Positions 43,323 through 51,568 of a DNA stretch of 64,000 bases are shown one piece after another. A model generated the notes under the pieces. That model worked only from the letters and a program-made list of their open reading frames with translations. It ran no database searches and was not told the DNA's origin. Source of the stretch: Citrobacter arsenatis (lineage in GTDB: Bacteria > Pseudomonadota > Gammaproteobacteria > Enterobacterales > Enterobacteriaceae); the NCBI RefSeq assembly GCF_004353845.1, contig NZ_CP037863.1, forward strand, positions 79,365 to 143,364, read 5' to 3'. How positions within the stretch are numbered: the stretch's first letter is position 1; each line of letters begins with the position of its first letter. Made by a program: the position numbers and the translations under genes.

Positions 43323-43740
43323 TTACCCTGGACGGCTGACAGCGTTTGTGCTTGTCTCAGCCCGGGCGAGAGGGGCTTAAACGGTGAAAAGGCACCAGAA
43401 GTGGATGAGAGCAGGGGCCCGCCGCAACGACGGGGCGCGGCACGCGAAACGGCGTTGCGCCTTACAGCCCGGCAGCCTTACCGCCGGGGTGCGAAAAGCG
43501 CAGGAAACGGCGCGCCAGGGGCGGCGTGACCGGAACGGTCGCAGCAAGCCTGCCTTTGACTTTCGCCATCAGACCCTAGCCGTATGGCCCGAAACCCGCA
43601 GGGGTTCGGCGGAGACTGGCAGATGCGCAGCAGCTGCCCTGGCGGAGTGGGGCTCGACGACTGGACAGCGCCAGCTGGTCAGGAGCCGAAGGGGGCCAGC
43701 ACCCTGACATTTTAGATTTCAAAAAACACCGGGAAGCAGC
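43161..43740. repeat. Leader block B, copy 1
   Basis: About 580 bases nearly identical to 52754-53332 (offset 9593, one G insertion). It contains the 137-bp core, a 240-base leader different from block A, and leader ORF B. Blocks A and B share only the core. Confidence 0.9.
43562..43698 (-). promoter_or_regulatory. Frpo-like single-stranded promoter core, copy 2
   Basis: 137 bp, differing from the other copies at only a few positions (for example GGCAGATGCG instead of GGCAGGTGCG and CAGCGCCAGC instead of CAGCGTCAGC). It lies about 240 bases before leader ORF B and 440 before ssb; ssb in F is also expressed from an Frpo-type element. Confidence 0.72.
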
Positions 43741-43995
43741 TGCACATCAGGGAGACGTATAGCAGCAGTAGTGTCCGGGGTAAGGGTTAAAAGAAGACAG
43801 AAATACAGCCTGTTTCAGAGACACTCATCAGAATGTTTATGACGCGAAATGAAGGGTGTTGCGCGCCAGCGCAATCCCCTTCAGCGCCGCAGGCGCGCGG
43901 CTTTATTCTGCGCGGTGCCTGCCCCATCTGCATATCCCGTTAAGACAATAAGACAGCAGACATATTTCTGCCATCTTATTGAATTGTTATCCCTT
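43741..43995. other. Gap with a segment shared with 51400-51530
   Basis: From about 43790 to 43912 the sequence resembles about 51402-51525 (GACGCGAAATGAAGGG, then GTTGCGC-GCCA-GCGCAAT hairpin, then CGCCGCAGGCGCGCGG). On the minus strand the hairpins precede the core and could end transcription from the genes upstream. Confidence 0.55.
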
Positions 43996-44322
43996 TCAGT
44001 AAAGGCGTTCTTCTTTTTCCTGCTCAAAATGCATCAGTGCAGTTCGCAGGGATTCCCGCAGGTGTTTCTCTCCGGATGTATCTGGGTCAAATTGCTCACA
44101 CAGGTGTAGCAGATCCCCCAGAAAATCTGTCAGAACCGTTCCCAGCGACTCACTGTCCCGATCCAGGCCAGTTTGTTTTGCAAACAACCACAGTGCAGCC
44201 GCTGCAAGTGAAGCATGGTCATCATTACTTCTGATTCGAACAGGGTAGTTTTCATTCTCCAGATTTTGGGCCATTACTTTCAGGACGGTAGCCGGGACAT
44301 CGTACAGGGTGTGTTCAGTCAT
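43996..44322 (-). CDS. Unknown leading-region protein
   Basis: A 108-residue soluble acidic protein. The start at 44322 is chosen for AAGGAG 7 bases upstream. Mostly helical (VPATVLKVMAQNLENENYPV, HASLAAAALWLFAKQTGLDR, LTDFLGDLLHLCEQFDPD). No family recognised. Last gene of the group expressed from hok/A2 downwards and before the block B core. Confidence 0.65.
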   Translation of the reverse strand: MTEHTLYDVPATVLKVMAQNLENENYPVRIRSNDDHASLAAAALWLFAKQTGLDRDSESLGTVLTDFLGDLLHLCEQFDPDTSGEKHLRESLRTALMHFEQEKEERLY

Positions 44323-44505
44323 CGTCGTTCTCCTTAACTGCGACATCATTTTCTGTCGCAACGGTTCTTAAGTGGCCTGCTGGCCGTATCGTTGTACCAG
44401 AACGTGGTCACCGCAAACGATGGCCACCAAAACTGGCCATTTTTCAAAACGGGGCGAGAAGCTGTTCGTTTCCCGCCCGGAATGAATGGTTCGTACATGA
44501 CTGCT
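44323..44505. other. Gap between two unknown genes
   Basis: CGGGGCGAGAAGC...TTTCCCGCCCG near 44453-44478 forms an imperfect hairpin after the stop of the gene at 44506. GCGACAT...CTGTCGC near 44341-44358 is a second inverted pair. No gene. Confidence 0.35.
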
Positions 44506-44790
44506 TTAAATCGACAGTCCCATACGTTCTATCTTGCGCACGAACTGTTTGAAGTGTTCTGCTTCAGTTAAATGGATATGGCGAAACTGTGGATCCACGC
44601 CCTTACTGAGTGCATAAAAGTAACGACCTTTCATTTTTTCGGGAGAGTGTTTACGCAGCTTTTTCAACTCGGCAAGAGTATGGAACTCCATAACATCCCA
44701 ATCTTCTGCCGCAGTTGCGTTATTTTCATTCTCTGCAACCAGAATAATGAGGGATGAAGCTGGTATGGCGCTGATGACTTGAGTAGCCAT
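44506..44790 (-). CDS. Unknown leading-region protein
   Basis: A 94-residue soluble protein with AAAGGA upstream of ATG. Features: an Asn/Ala-rich acidic N-part (VAENENNATAAEDWDVMEFH) and a basic C-half (LKKLRKHSPEKMKGRYFYAL, HIHLTEAEHFKQFVRKIERM). Family not recognised. Confidence 0.65.
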   Translation of the reverse strand: MATQVISAIPASSLIILVAENENNATAAEDWDVMEFHTLAELKKLRKHSPEKMKGRYFYALSKGVDPQFRHIHLTEAEHFKQFVRKIERMGLSI

Positions 44791-44823
44791 TTCTATTTCC
44801 TTTCTTTTTTGAAGTAACGGTAT

Positions 44824-45132
44824 TCAGCCATGTAACGGGCAGCATTCACTTTCTTCGCTCTGGCAGAATTCACAGTTTTCTGTTTCATGGCATGATGCTG
44901 CGAACTGCACGCCCGCGTTCCATGCTTTCACCAGTTGAGGTTCGTCAGCAAACATGTGAGGAAGAGTGAATTCCCCCAGGCCGAAATCCTGATAGCCAGC
45001 CTGTTGAGCTTCAATAAGAGCATCAGTCTCTTCACTCCGGGCCTTAACCGGGTCGATAACTCTCATTACGCGAGCCATCCCCCACTGAATCCGAATATTC
45101 AGGCCACGAACTGGAGTCAAATCTCTGTTCAT
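44824..45132 (-). CDS. Unknown protein with a cysteine-rich tail
   Basis: A 102-residue protein with AAAGGA upstream of ATG. The C-terminus carries six cysteines and histidines in a short span (SCHETENCEFCQSEESECCP, then LHG), suggesting metal binding. The N-terminal half is basic and may contact nucleic acid. No family recognised. Confidence 0.65.
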   Translation of the reverse strand: MNRDLTPVRGLNIRIQWGMARVMRVIDPVKARSEETDALIEAQQAGYQDFGLGEFTLPHMFADEPQLVKAWNAGVQFAASCHETENCEFCQSEESECCPLHG

Positions 45133-45152
45133 TGCATTTTTCCTTTAGCTGG

Positions 45153-45371
45153 TTAATTCACACCAAGACGGCGAAACATATCCGCAATAATGTTCCGGCG
45201 GGTGTATGACGCACCGGCTGCTTTAAGGTCAGCCAGGACATTAAATGCATAACTGGCATCCTGTCCGTGGAATGCCAGTACCTTTGCAGCAATCGGTTCC
45301 GGACATGTCCCTACACATCTTCCGGAAGATTCTTGAGCGGCGGTTTTGACGTTGACGTTTCGTGTGTGCAT
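45153..45371 (-). CDS. Leading-region protein with the shared MHTRNVN leader (copy 2)
   Basis: A 72-residue protein with the same binding site and the same 16 N-terminal residues as copies 1 and 3. The unique part is a short helical domain (PIAAKVLAFHGQDASYAFNV, then LADLKAAGASYTRRNIIADM). It may represent a winged-helix-like or RNA-binding fold; undetermined. The following gene starts 20 bases later. Confidence 0.7.
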   Translation of the reverse strand: MHTRNVNVKTAAQESSGRCVGTCPEPIAAKVLAFHGQDASYAFNVLADLKAAGASYTRRNIIADMFRRLGVN

Positions 45372-45852
45372 CCTGGTTTTCTCCTGTGGTGATGGTTTTC
45401 CATCTCCCTGGTGAGTTCTCTCGCGGCAAAGGGCAAAGGAGCAACGACGTCTAAGGAAGGAAAGGGGCGGAGACAAAAGTTTTTGCGGCCCCAGGCAAAA
45501 AGTTTTGGCGGAGTTTATATACCCCTTGGATGACGACACGGCGGTGCTACAAGCAGCCCTCCGCGTGAGGACACACAGGGCGATGGCCTCACCGGATGAA
45601 CAGGATGCACACACCCGACACGTCGGAACGGCGTGGCGGTATCAGAGCGACGGCATCGCCGGCGCGGTGGAGGCGGCGCGGCCGGCACGGGCGCAGCAAG
45701 CCGCAGGGGTTGACCTTCGCCATCAGACCCTAGCCGCATGGCCCGAAACCCGCAGGGGTTCGGCGGAGACTGGCAGGTGCGCAGCAGCTGCCCTGGCGGA
45801 GTGGGGCTCGACGACTGGACAGCGTCAGCTGGTCAGGAGCCGAAGGGGGCCA
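45324..45852. repeat. Leader block A, copy 2, with one replaced segment
   Basis: Identical to copies 1 and 3 from 45324 to about 45445 and from 45542 onwards; 45446-45541 is replaced by unrelated sequence, shortening the leader by 18 bases. From 45542 to 46348 it matches 41427-42232 with one substitution and one insertion, so the repeat includes hok. Confidence 0.9.
45716..45852 (-). promoter_or_regulatory. Frpo-like single-stranded promoter core, copy 3
   Basis: 137 bp identical in length and almost in sequence to the other four cores. It is positioned to drive the genes from 45371 down to 43996. Confidence 0.7.
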
Positions 45853-46152
45853 TCAGTCTGTTATTACTGAGACCAGAGGAATAGAACAGAACCATGCAGA
45901 CAGTAGATAAATGATCCGCAATCAGTAAATCACAATGGACAGGGCGGGAAGAGAGCGGGCGCGCCGCAGGCGCTGCCGCCCTGCCCCGTTCCCGGAGGGA
46001 ACCGTCCTTCCTGGCTGTTCATGCTTGCGATCGCACCAGAAGAGGAAAAAGGGGCTGCCAGCGAACCGGCAACCCCTTCATAAAGGCGCTTCAGGCATAA
46101 CCAAACCACCACAGCCCCTGATTGGCGGGGGGTTTCCCCCCGCCGGGGTTAG

Positions 46153-46311
46153 CTACTTAGCGGATTCGTAAGCCATAAAAGCCGCCACCTCCCTGTTCGT
46201 GTCCCTGTAGCGGATTTCACAGAGTGATTTCCGGGTCAGGTAGGTAAATATCAGTAGCGTGAGACACACTATTAATACGCACCAGAACAGAGTGTTTCGT
46301 GGCAGTTTCAT
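46153..46311 (-). CDS. hok: Hok toxin, copy 2
   Basis: A 52-residue membrane toxin identical to copy 1. This copy has an intact mok frame (46217-46369, ATG start) and a leader and antisense region very close to R1/F hok-sok, so it is likely the working system. The hairpin GGCGGGGGG/CCCCCCGCC at about 46125-46145 follows. Confidence 0.96.
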   Translation of the reverse strand: MKLPRNTLFWCVLIVCLTLLIFTYLTRKSLCEIRYRDTNREVAAFMAYESAK

Positions 46312-46369
46312 GGCCTTCTTCTCCTTGCCTTGCGGCATCTAAGAGGCTATCCTGATGTTGTCTAGGCAT
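46217..46369 (-). CDS. mok: Mok regulatory ORF, copy 2
   Basis: A 50-codon ORF overlapping hok in another frame (MPRQHQDSLLDAARQGEEGH...). In R1 the mok product itself is dispensable; its translation opens hok mRNA. The start at 46369 matches the R1 arrangement. Confidence 0.75.
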   Translation of the reverse strand: MPRQHQDSLLDAARQGEEGHETATKHSVLVRINSVSHATDIYLPDPEITL

Positions 46370-46420
46370 ACAGGTGGCCTCGTGGGTTAATGAAAATTAA
46401 CTACGGGGCTTTCTGCTTTT
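46361..46420 (+). ncRNA. sok: Sok-type antisense RNA, copy 2
   Basis: TCTAGGCATACAGGTGGCCT, then CGTGGGTTAATGAAAATTAAC, TACGGGGCTTT: matches R1 Sok closely, complementary to the mok translation start. Sok blocks mok, and so hok, while the plasmid is present. Ends approximate. Confidence 0.7.
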
Positions 46421-46527
46421 TGCCACACAACCCGGCAACAAACCACCTTCACGTCATGAGGCAAAAAGCCTCAAGCGCCACCGCCATTATACCGCACACC
46501 GTCACTGTCTGACCAGGTTTCCTGCTC

Positions 46528-46854
46528 TTATCGTGCTGATTTTCCGCGAAAATACTCCGGTCGGGTTTCCAGCTCCCGCTCGATAAGTTCATCAGCAAAC
46601 AATGGCGCAATCCGGTTTACACGCCGCTCCAGATTTCGTCTGCGGGTGGCAGCTTTTCGTTCATCGCTCCAGCGTCTGATCTGTCTGTCATCCAGAAAAT
46701 CGACGCATACGGCATACCCGGCCCCCGCCACCCACAAAGACATGACTGATTCAGGAGCCTGCTGTCCGGCATCCACTACTTCGGACACCAGTTCATGCGG
46801 CCCCGGACACGGCCTGTGTGGCAACTTCCACCGCAATGAATAGCGCCATTTCAT
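46528..46854 (-). CDS. Unknown protein downstream of psiA
   Basis: A 108-residue protein starting 2 bases after the psiA stop. Trp-rich basic N-terminus (MKWRYSLRWKLPHRPCPGPH), a central hydrophobic strand (SLWVAGAGYAVCVDFLDDRQ) and an Arg-rich helix (DERKAATRRRNLERRVNRIA). Similar small ORFs follow psiA in other IncF plasmids, but I cannot name it. Confidence 0.65.
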   Translation of the reverse strand: MKWRYSLRWKLPHRPCPGPHELVSEVVDAGQQAPESVMSLWVAGAGYAVCVDFLDDRQIRRWSDERKAATRRRNLERRVNRIAPLFADELIERELETRPEYFRGKSAR

Positions 46855-46856
46855 AA

Positions 46857-47579
46857 TCAGCTCCGGTCTGTCAGTTTGTTGGGAACCAGCCAGTTTTCTG
46901 CCTGACGCAGGGCATCCGGAGTTTCCTTCACAATACAGGTAATTTCATACATAACTTCGTACAGCGGTGCATTGCTGTAACGCGACCAGTCAAGTTCTTT
47001 CAGCGAAGTGAACCGCGTCTGCCAGCGCCAGAATGCAGATTCAAGCTCACGCGCGTCAAACTCGTCTGCCCAACGCCGGTACCAGATATTGACAGTTTCA
47101 GGTGACTGAAAATTCAGTTCAGTCACCGCCTGTCCGAGAAGGTTCTGACGCAATCGCCATGCATGGTCAACCTGGCGGGCTACCCTCCGCATTTTTCGTG
47201 TGAAGCTGATTTTCTCTCTGTGTAATCGTCTGTCTGTACGCGTGTGTATGACTTCAGGAAACAACTCGGCCTGTACATCGAGGTTCAGCGGCAGCGGGCA
47301 AGCTTCACCGCCTGTGGCGATCATCCTGTCCAGCGCCTCTTCAACCTGTTTCAGGGATACCAGCCGGTTCCGCGGCTCCCAGTTCAGTCCGGGGATCTGG
47401 CGTGCAACCGTAGCATTCAGTCGGCCGCATCCGGTCAGCAACCGGAGAAAAGCCCGGACATGTGGTAAGGCAGGTAACCGCGCACCACGTTCACGGGAAG
47501 TTTCCACGTTAATAATGGCCTGAAGTGCCGCCTGACGGGCAGGCTTCAGCGTAACAAGAGAGTGTGCTGACGGGATCAT
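46857..47579 (-). CDS. psiA: Plasmid SOS inhibition protein PsiA
   Basis: A 240-residue protein (F PsiA 239) with the family blocks LPHVRAFLRLLTGCGRLNAT, FQSPETVNIWYRRWADEFD and ENWLVPNKL near the end. It accompanies PsiB; the biochemical role is not well settled. Start overlaps the psiB stop by 4 bases. Confidence 0.9.
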   Translation of the reverse strand: MIPSAHSLVTLKPARQAALQAIINVETSRERGARLPALPHVRAFLRLLTGCGRLNATVARQIPGLNWEPRNRLVSLKQVEEALDRMIATGGEACPLPLNLDVQAELFPEVIHTRTDRRLHREKISFTRKMRRVARQVDHAWRLRQNLLGQAVTELNFQSPETVNIWYRRWADEFDARELESAFWRWQTRFTSLKELDWSRYSNAPLYEVMYEITCIVKETPDALRQAENWLVPNKLTDRS

Positions 47580-48010
47580 GCCACCACCTCCTTATTCAAC
47601 AGGCTAACAACAGTTCGGGCTGAACAGCCAAACCGGCGCATACCAGCCACCTGGCTGACCAGCGCATTGATGCTTACGGGGTCGAGTTTCTCTCCCTGCC
47701 AGAGCGTGCGAACAACCAGACCTCCAGCTGACAGTAAAACAACAAGCCAGTACGGGGAAATGTCGCCGGGGCTACATACGCACAGATGATAATCATCACA
47801 ACCATCAGCACTAAGACGGCACTGAACAGGGAAAAAACCACCAAACTCCATGCGGTACTCGGCGCAGATACACCAGTTCTGAGGTACAGCCAGCATACGG
47901 GTTACGGCATCACTGAGTTCATTGCGAGCATCCTCACCCTTCTGGCGGATATACTCCATATCGTAAGCGGTCAGGCTGTTAATTTTGTTCAGATCATAAA
48001 TCATGGTCAT
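47576..48010 (-). CDS. psiB: SOS inhibitor PsiB
   Basis: A 144-residue protein (F PsiB 144) with EYRMEFGGFFPVQCRLSADG and HLCVCSPGDISPYWLVVLLS matching F (EYGSEFGGFFPVQVRF, LALCSPGDVSQVWVL). PsiB binds RecA and prevents SOS induction by incoming single strands. A GC-rich hairpin (48018-48037) separates it from the ParB-like gene. Confidence 0.95.
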   Translation of the reverse strand: MTMIYDLNKINSLTAYDMEYIRQKGEDARNELSDAVTRMLAVPQNWCICAEYRMEFGGFFPVQCRLSADGCDDYHLCVCSPGDISPYWLVVLLSAGGLVVRTLWQGEKLDPVSINALVSQVAGMRRFGCSARTVVSLLNKEVVA

Positions 48011-48017
48011 GTCGTTC

Positions 48018-48037
48018 CCGCCGCCCGAAGGCGGCGG
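48018..48037 (-). other. Gene-junction hairpin between ParB-like gene and psiB
   Basis: CCGCCGCC at 48018-48025 and GGCGGCGG at 48030-48037. One of many perfect GC-rich hairpins at gene junctions of the leading region; probably sets mRNA stability or translation. Confidence 0.6.
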
Positions 48038-48045
48038 CCTCCGTC

Positions 48046-50064
48046 TTAAGCTGCGTGGTCTGTATGGTCAGTTTCTGTTAACTCAGTTTCATCCTGTTCA
48101 ACAGGTTGAGTACGAACCATCCAGTCTGGTAACCAGCCTTTTACACTCAGTTCATCTGCGGCAGCGGCAGCAGCATCACGGCGTTTGAGCTTCACAACTT
48201 CCCGCGCTCTTTCCGCCATCCCTGCTTCTTCATAAGCCTTGCCGATCTGAGAAATTTTTAGTTTTCCGAAGTAGCTGGTCGCATCCGGCTGCCACCATTT
48301 GCGCAGGTCAAAGTCCAGAGCAGCTTCCAGCCCATCCAGTTCACTCCGCTCGGTACGGTTATACAGGCGTTCCTGAATACCGTTGATCCCATGTGCTGCG
48401 CAGAATCCCAGCAGGGCGCACACCTGTTCCGCAGACCATGACAGCAACCAGGTGAAATCCAGATGCCAGTTTTCCGGCAACGTCGCCTGAAATGCTTCAC
48501 GCTGAACCTTAAGTGACAATAAAGCTTTGCCCTCATCACCGGACGGAGCCAGAGAGGCGAGCAGATACTGATTACTGGTGACTGAGGCTTTGAGGGGTTC
48601 ACTACGCTGACCATAACTGCGTTCAAACAGACCGAGACACAGTGTCCATGTCAGCAGCGCCACAGACACGTCAGGACGTCCCGCCAGTTCAGCCTGTACC
48701 GCGAGAGTACGTTCAGCGGACATAGCTTTAACCAGCGTTGCCGGATATGCATCGGCAGGTGTTTCCGGCGTGGTGTAGGTGATTACATTGTTATCCTGCG
48801 TCTGTCGCGCCTCTCGTTCCTGTTCTTCCTGTGCGCGATCTTCGTCAGTCAGTTTGCGGATACCTGGCTGAACCTGAAAATTGCCGTTATCCCATGACAC
48901 CCATACACCATGCTTCGCCCGAAATTCCGGCGTGGCCTCGCGGTATTTGGCCTCGATGCGGATATCATCAATCTGTTGCTGAAATTCGTACTGATCATCA
49001 TAGGACGAGCAATCCTCGATGGCATTTTCAAGTTCATCGATACGGCGTTGTTCATCATCAGTCAGCACAGCCGCTGGCATGGCAAAGCGATACAGCTCTT
49101 TATCTTCGCCATGACCGCTGAGTTCCGTCATACGAAACTCAGCCCAACCCCAGCCCTGTTCCTGCCGGATACGCGCAGCCGTCACCGTCAGTTTTCCGGT
49201 GAGCAAAGATTTCACCAGCGCGGCATCAGCAAAAGTACTGTCTTTATCGCTAAACAGATCTGCGGTCAGATGACCTCCTGCTGCGAGGTAGGCTTCTTCA
49301 CCGACAAAGACAAACATCGGATGGCTTATGGCCATTTTGTCATCTGTGGCCATTTTACGGAGAGTATGTACACTCGGAGTGCGATGTTGTTCGACAGCTT
49401 CTTTCCAGACCTGCTCCTGACGCTCGTGAGAATCAGCTAGGGTCAGAGCTTCACAATGCTCAAGGGTAATCTCATCCCGCGCCAGTGCATCCAGCAGGGA
49501 TGGCGCAAGGTTCGCCAGTTTCAGACAGCGCTGAACATGGCGAGGTGCATATCCCAGCAGAGCGCCAATTTGTGAGGGGGTTCGCCCTTCTCGCTCAAGA
49601 TTACGGAAGCCGACAATCTGCTCGGCAGGGTGCATAATTTTGTGTTTGCCATTCTCCGTCATGGAGGCAGCCACCGCGAGGTCCAGCGGAACGACTTTTA
49701 CCGGAACAAACGGAAATTCAGCATCCACACTTCCCCGCACAACAAGAACACCCAATGCTCTGCGGCGACCTTCACCTGCCACAATCCCGATCGTTCCATC
49801 CGGCTGTTCGACGCCGACCAGATTCTGTAGGATCCCCACGGCAGCAATACTGTCAGCCAGTTCTTCCACTTCCTTGTCAGTATGCTTAATCAGACGCACA
49901 TTCAGATCTGATGCAGACAAACGCGTATAAGCGATTTGCTGTACGGGGAGCACAGCTAAAAGCTGGCTCAGAGTCTGATCTGTAGCAGGAGCGGTTGTGG
50001 GTTCAGATTTCTTATTACGTCTGGATTTATTCGTTTTGCTTGCCTTAGTATTAGTGGCGACCAT
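48046..50064 (-). CDS. ParB/RepB/Spo0J-family protein of the leading region
   Basis: A 672-residue protein. N-terminal ParB/sulfiredoxin-like domain (IAYTRLSASDLNVRLIKHTD; EGRRRALGVL near 108 as the CTP-binding GxxR region) and a KorB-type helix-turn-helix (GRTPSQIGALLGYAPRHVQR, about 150-170), followed by a very long C-terminal part. Homologues of this size lie in leading regions of F-like plasmids, next to psiB and ssb, without a ParA partner. Nuclease or DNA-binding function is reported for related proteins; here only the family is certain. Confidence 0.88.
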   Translation of the reverse strand: MVATNTKASKTNKSRRNKKSEPTTAPATDQTLSQLLAVLPVQQIAYTRLSASDLNVRLIKHTDKEVEELADSIAAVGILQNLVGVEQPDGTIGIVAGEGRRRALGVLVVRGSVDAEFPFVPVKVVPLDLAVAASMTENGKHKIMHPAEQIVGFRNLEREGRTPSQIGALLGYAPRHVQRCLKLANLAPSLLDALARDEITLEHCEALTLADSHERQEQVWKEAVEQHRTPSVHTLRKMATDDKMAISHPMFVFVGEEAYLAAGGHLTADLFSDKDSTFADAALVKSLLTGKLTVTAARIRQEQGWGWAEFRMTELSGHGEDKELYRFAMPAAVLTDDEQRRIDELENAIEDCSSYDDQYEFQQQIDDIRIEAKYREATPEFRAKHGVWVSWDNGNFQVQPGIRKLTDEDRAQEEQEREARQTQDNNVITYTTPETPADAYPATLVKAMSAERTLAVQAELAGRPDVSVALLTWTLCLGLFERSYGQRSEPLKASVTSNQYLLASLAPSGDEGKALLSLKVQREAFQATLPENWHLDFTWLLSWSAEQVCALLGFCAAHGINGIQERLYNRTERSELDGLEAALDFDLRKWWQPDATSYFGKLKISQIGKAYEEAGMAERAREVVKLKRRDAAAAAADELSVKGWLPDWMVRTQPVEQDETELTETDHTDHAA

Positions 50065-50096
50065 AATTTTTACCTCTCTAGTTTAAGTGATGGTCA

Positions 50097-50126
50097 GTCG
50101 TGACCGGATTGCCCTCCGGTCACGAC
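50097..50126 (-). other. Strong hairpin upstream of the ParB-like gene
   Basis: GTCGTGACCGGA at 50097-50108 and TCCGGTCACGAC at 50115-50126: a perfect 12-bp stem between the gene at 50133 and the ParB-like gene. Confidence 0.75.
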
Positions 50127-50132
50127 ATTCTT

Positions 50133-50498
50133 TCAGTTGGTTAGACGTTTCGGATGTTCAGCCAGCGCGGCAAAAGACGGATAAACGTCGAGCATTTTCA
50201 TCATTGCCTGTGCGCTATCCAGCATTGCACTGTCTGATGGTGTTGCGCGGTTTCCGCAGACTGCGACCGTTGCCAGAACAGCCGCTTTCATGTCAGAAAA
50301 ACGCTCATGCATACGGGTACTGAACAGGATGCGTTCCCCGTCAACCATGATTTGCCAGTTAGAACAATCATTGAAACGCGTGTCCACGTTATCGAACTCA
50401 ACCACATGACTCTCTGTGGCCTGAATACGCAGCAACTTCACAATGTCAGGGCTTTTGCCCACATGGTTGGTGGTCAGAGCATTTTTCAGTTTCAGCAT
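50133..50498 (-). CDS. Unknown leading-region protein
   Basis: A 121-residue soluble protein with AAGGGG before ATG. Beta-strand-like N-half (RIQATESHVVEFDNVDTRFN, SNWQIMVDGERILFSTRMHE) and a helical C-half (SDMKAAVLATVAVCGN). No family recognised. It starts 44 bases after the third leader-fused gene. Confidence 0.65.
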   Translation of the reverse strand: MLKLKNALTTNHVGKSPDIVKLLRIQATESHVVEFDNVDTRFNDCSNWQIMVDGERILFSTRMHERFSDMKAAVLATVAVCGNRATPSDSAMLDSAQAMMKMLDVYPSFAALAEHPKRLTN

Positions 50499-50542
50499 GA
50501 TGTTCCCCTTTTGTTTGTTAAAAATGGCCAGTCAGCCATCAT

Positions 50543-50818
50543 TCACTTCTGTTCGACGTAGCGCAGGTTTCGGTCCAGATCCGCAATAAAATCAGGCTCA
50601 AATGACCACGCCCGCCAGTTGAGTAAACCGTTTGTACGGATTTCCACCTGAACATCGCCATAGCGATCCACTTCAGCGATGGTGACCGTGACTCCCTTTT
50701 TGAGGTTTATTGAACCTGCCACGCGTTCACGAGCAACTGCTGCCAGATTTTGCCCTTCCCCCATCTTCCTGGAAGATTCTTGAGCGGCGGTTTTGACGTT
50801 GACGTTTCGTGTGTGCAT
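50543..50818 (-). CDS. Leading-region protein with the shared MHTRNVN leader (copy 3)
   Basis: A 91-residue protein with the same 16-residue start as copies 1 and 2. The unique part looks like a small beta-barrel (GVTVTIAEVDRYGDVQVEIR, NGLLNWRAWSFEPDFIADLD). No family recognised. It starts the group that includes the ParB-like gene, psiB and psiA. Confidence 0.72.
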   Translation of the reverse strand: MHTRNVNVKTAAQESSRKMGEGQNLAAVARERVAGSINLKKGVTVTIAEVDRYGDVQVEIRTNGLLNWRAWSFEPDFIADLDRNLRYVEQK

Positions 50819-51316
50819 CCTGGTTTTCTCCTGTGGTGATGGTTTTCCATCTCCCTGGTGAGTTCTCTCGCGGCAAATGGCAAAGGAGCAACGGCTGACG
50901 AATGAACGCAGGGGCGTCACCGCAGGCCGCAGCGCAAGCGAGCCGACAGGCGAAGTGCGAACGGGCGAGGAACGGCGAAGCGTACCCTTGCGGGCAGGCG
51001 GATGACGGTGCTACAAGCAGCCCTCCGCGTGAGGACACACAGGGCGATGGCCTCACCGGATGAACAGGATGCACACACCCGACACGTCGGAACGGCGTGG
51101 CGGCATCAGAGCGACGGCATCGCCGGCGCGGTGGAGGCGGCGCGGCCGGCACGGGCGCAGCAAGCCGCAGGGGTTGACCTTCGCCATCAGACCCTAGCCG
51201 CATGGCCCGAAACCCGCAGGGGTTCGGCGGAGACTGGCAGGTGCGCAGCAGCTGCCCTGGCGGAGTGGGGCTCGACGACTGGACAGCGCCAGCTGGTCAG
51301 GAGCCGAAGGGGGCCA
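50771..51316. repeat. Leader block A, copy 3
   Basis: Same 546-base length as copy 1 (41192-41737), nearly identical throughout. The upstream flank (51317 on) differs from that of copy 1 and resembles the flank of block B copy 1. Confidence 0.9.
51180..51316 (-). promoter_or_regulatory. Frpo-like single-stranded promoter core, copy 4
   Basis: 137 bp; reads CAGCGCCAGC like the block B cores rather than CAGCGTCAGC of the other A copies, evidence of exchange among copies. Positioned to drive copy-3 gene through psiA. Confidence 0.7.
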
Positions 51317-51568
51317 GCGCCCTGGGTATTTAGTTTTTGAAAAAATAGGCTCAGTTGCTGATTCCCATCGGGAGAGGTAATAGCTACAGGAGCAAGGGGC
51401 AGAAGAAGACAGAAATACAGCCCGTTGCAAAGCCATTCATCAGAACGGCTATGACGCGAAATGAAGGGCGTTGCGCGTCAGCGCAATGCCTTTCAGCGCC
51501 GCAGGCGCGCGGCCTTTTCCGGCGCGGCCAGACGGGGGCATCCTCCCCCGCCCGGCTCACTGTGCCCG
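51317..51568. other. Gap with the segment shared with 43790-43912
   Basis: Holds GTTGCGC-GTCA-GCGCAATG hairpin and CGCCGCAGGCGCGCGG at about 51470-51510. The same segment lies upstream of core copy 2. No gene. Confidence 0.5.
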
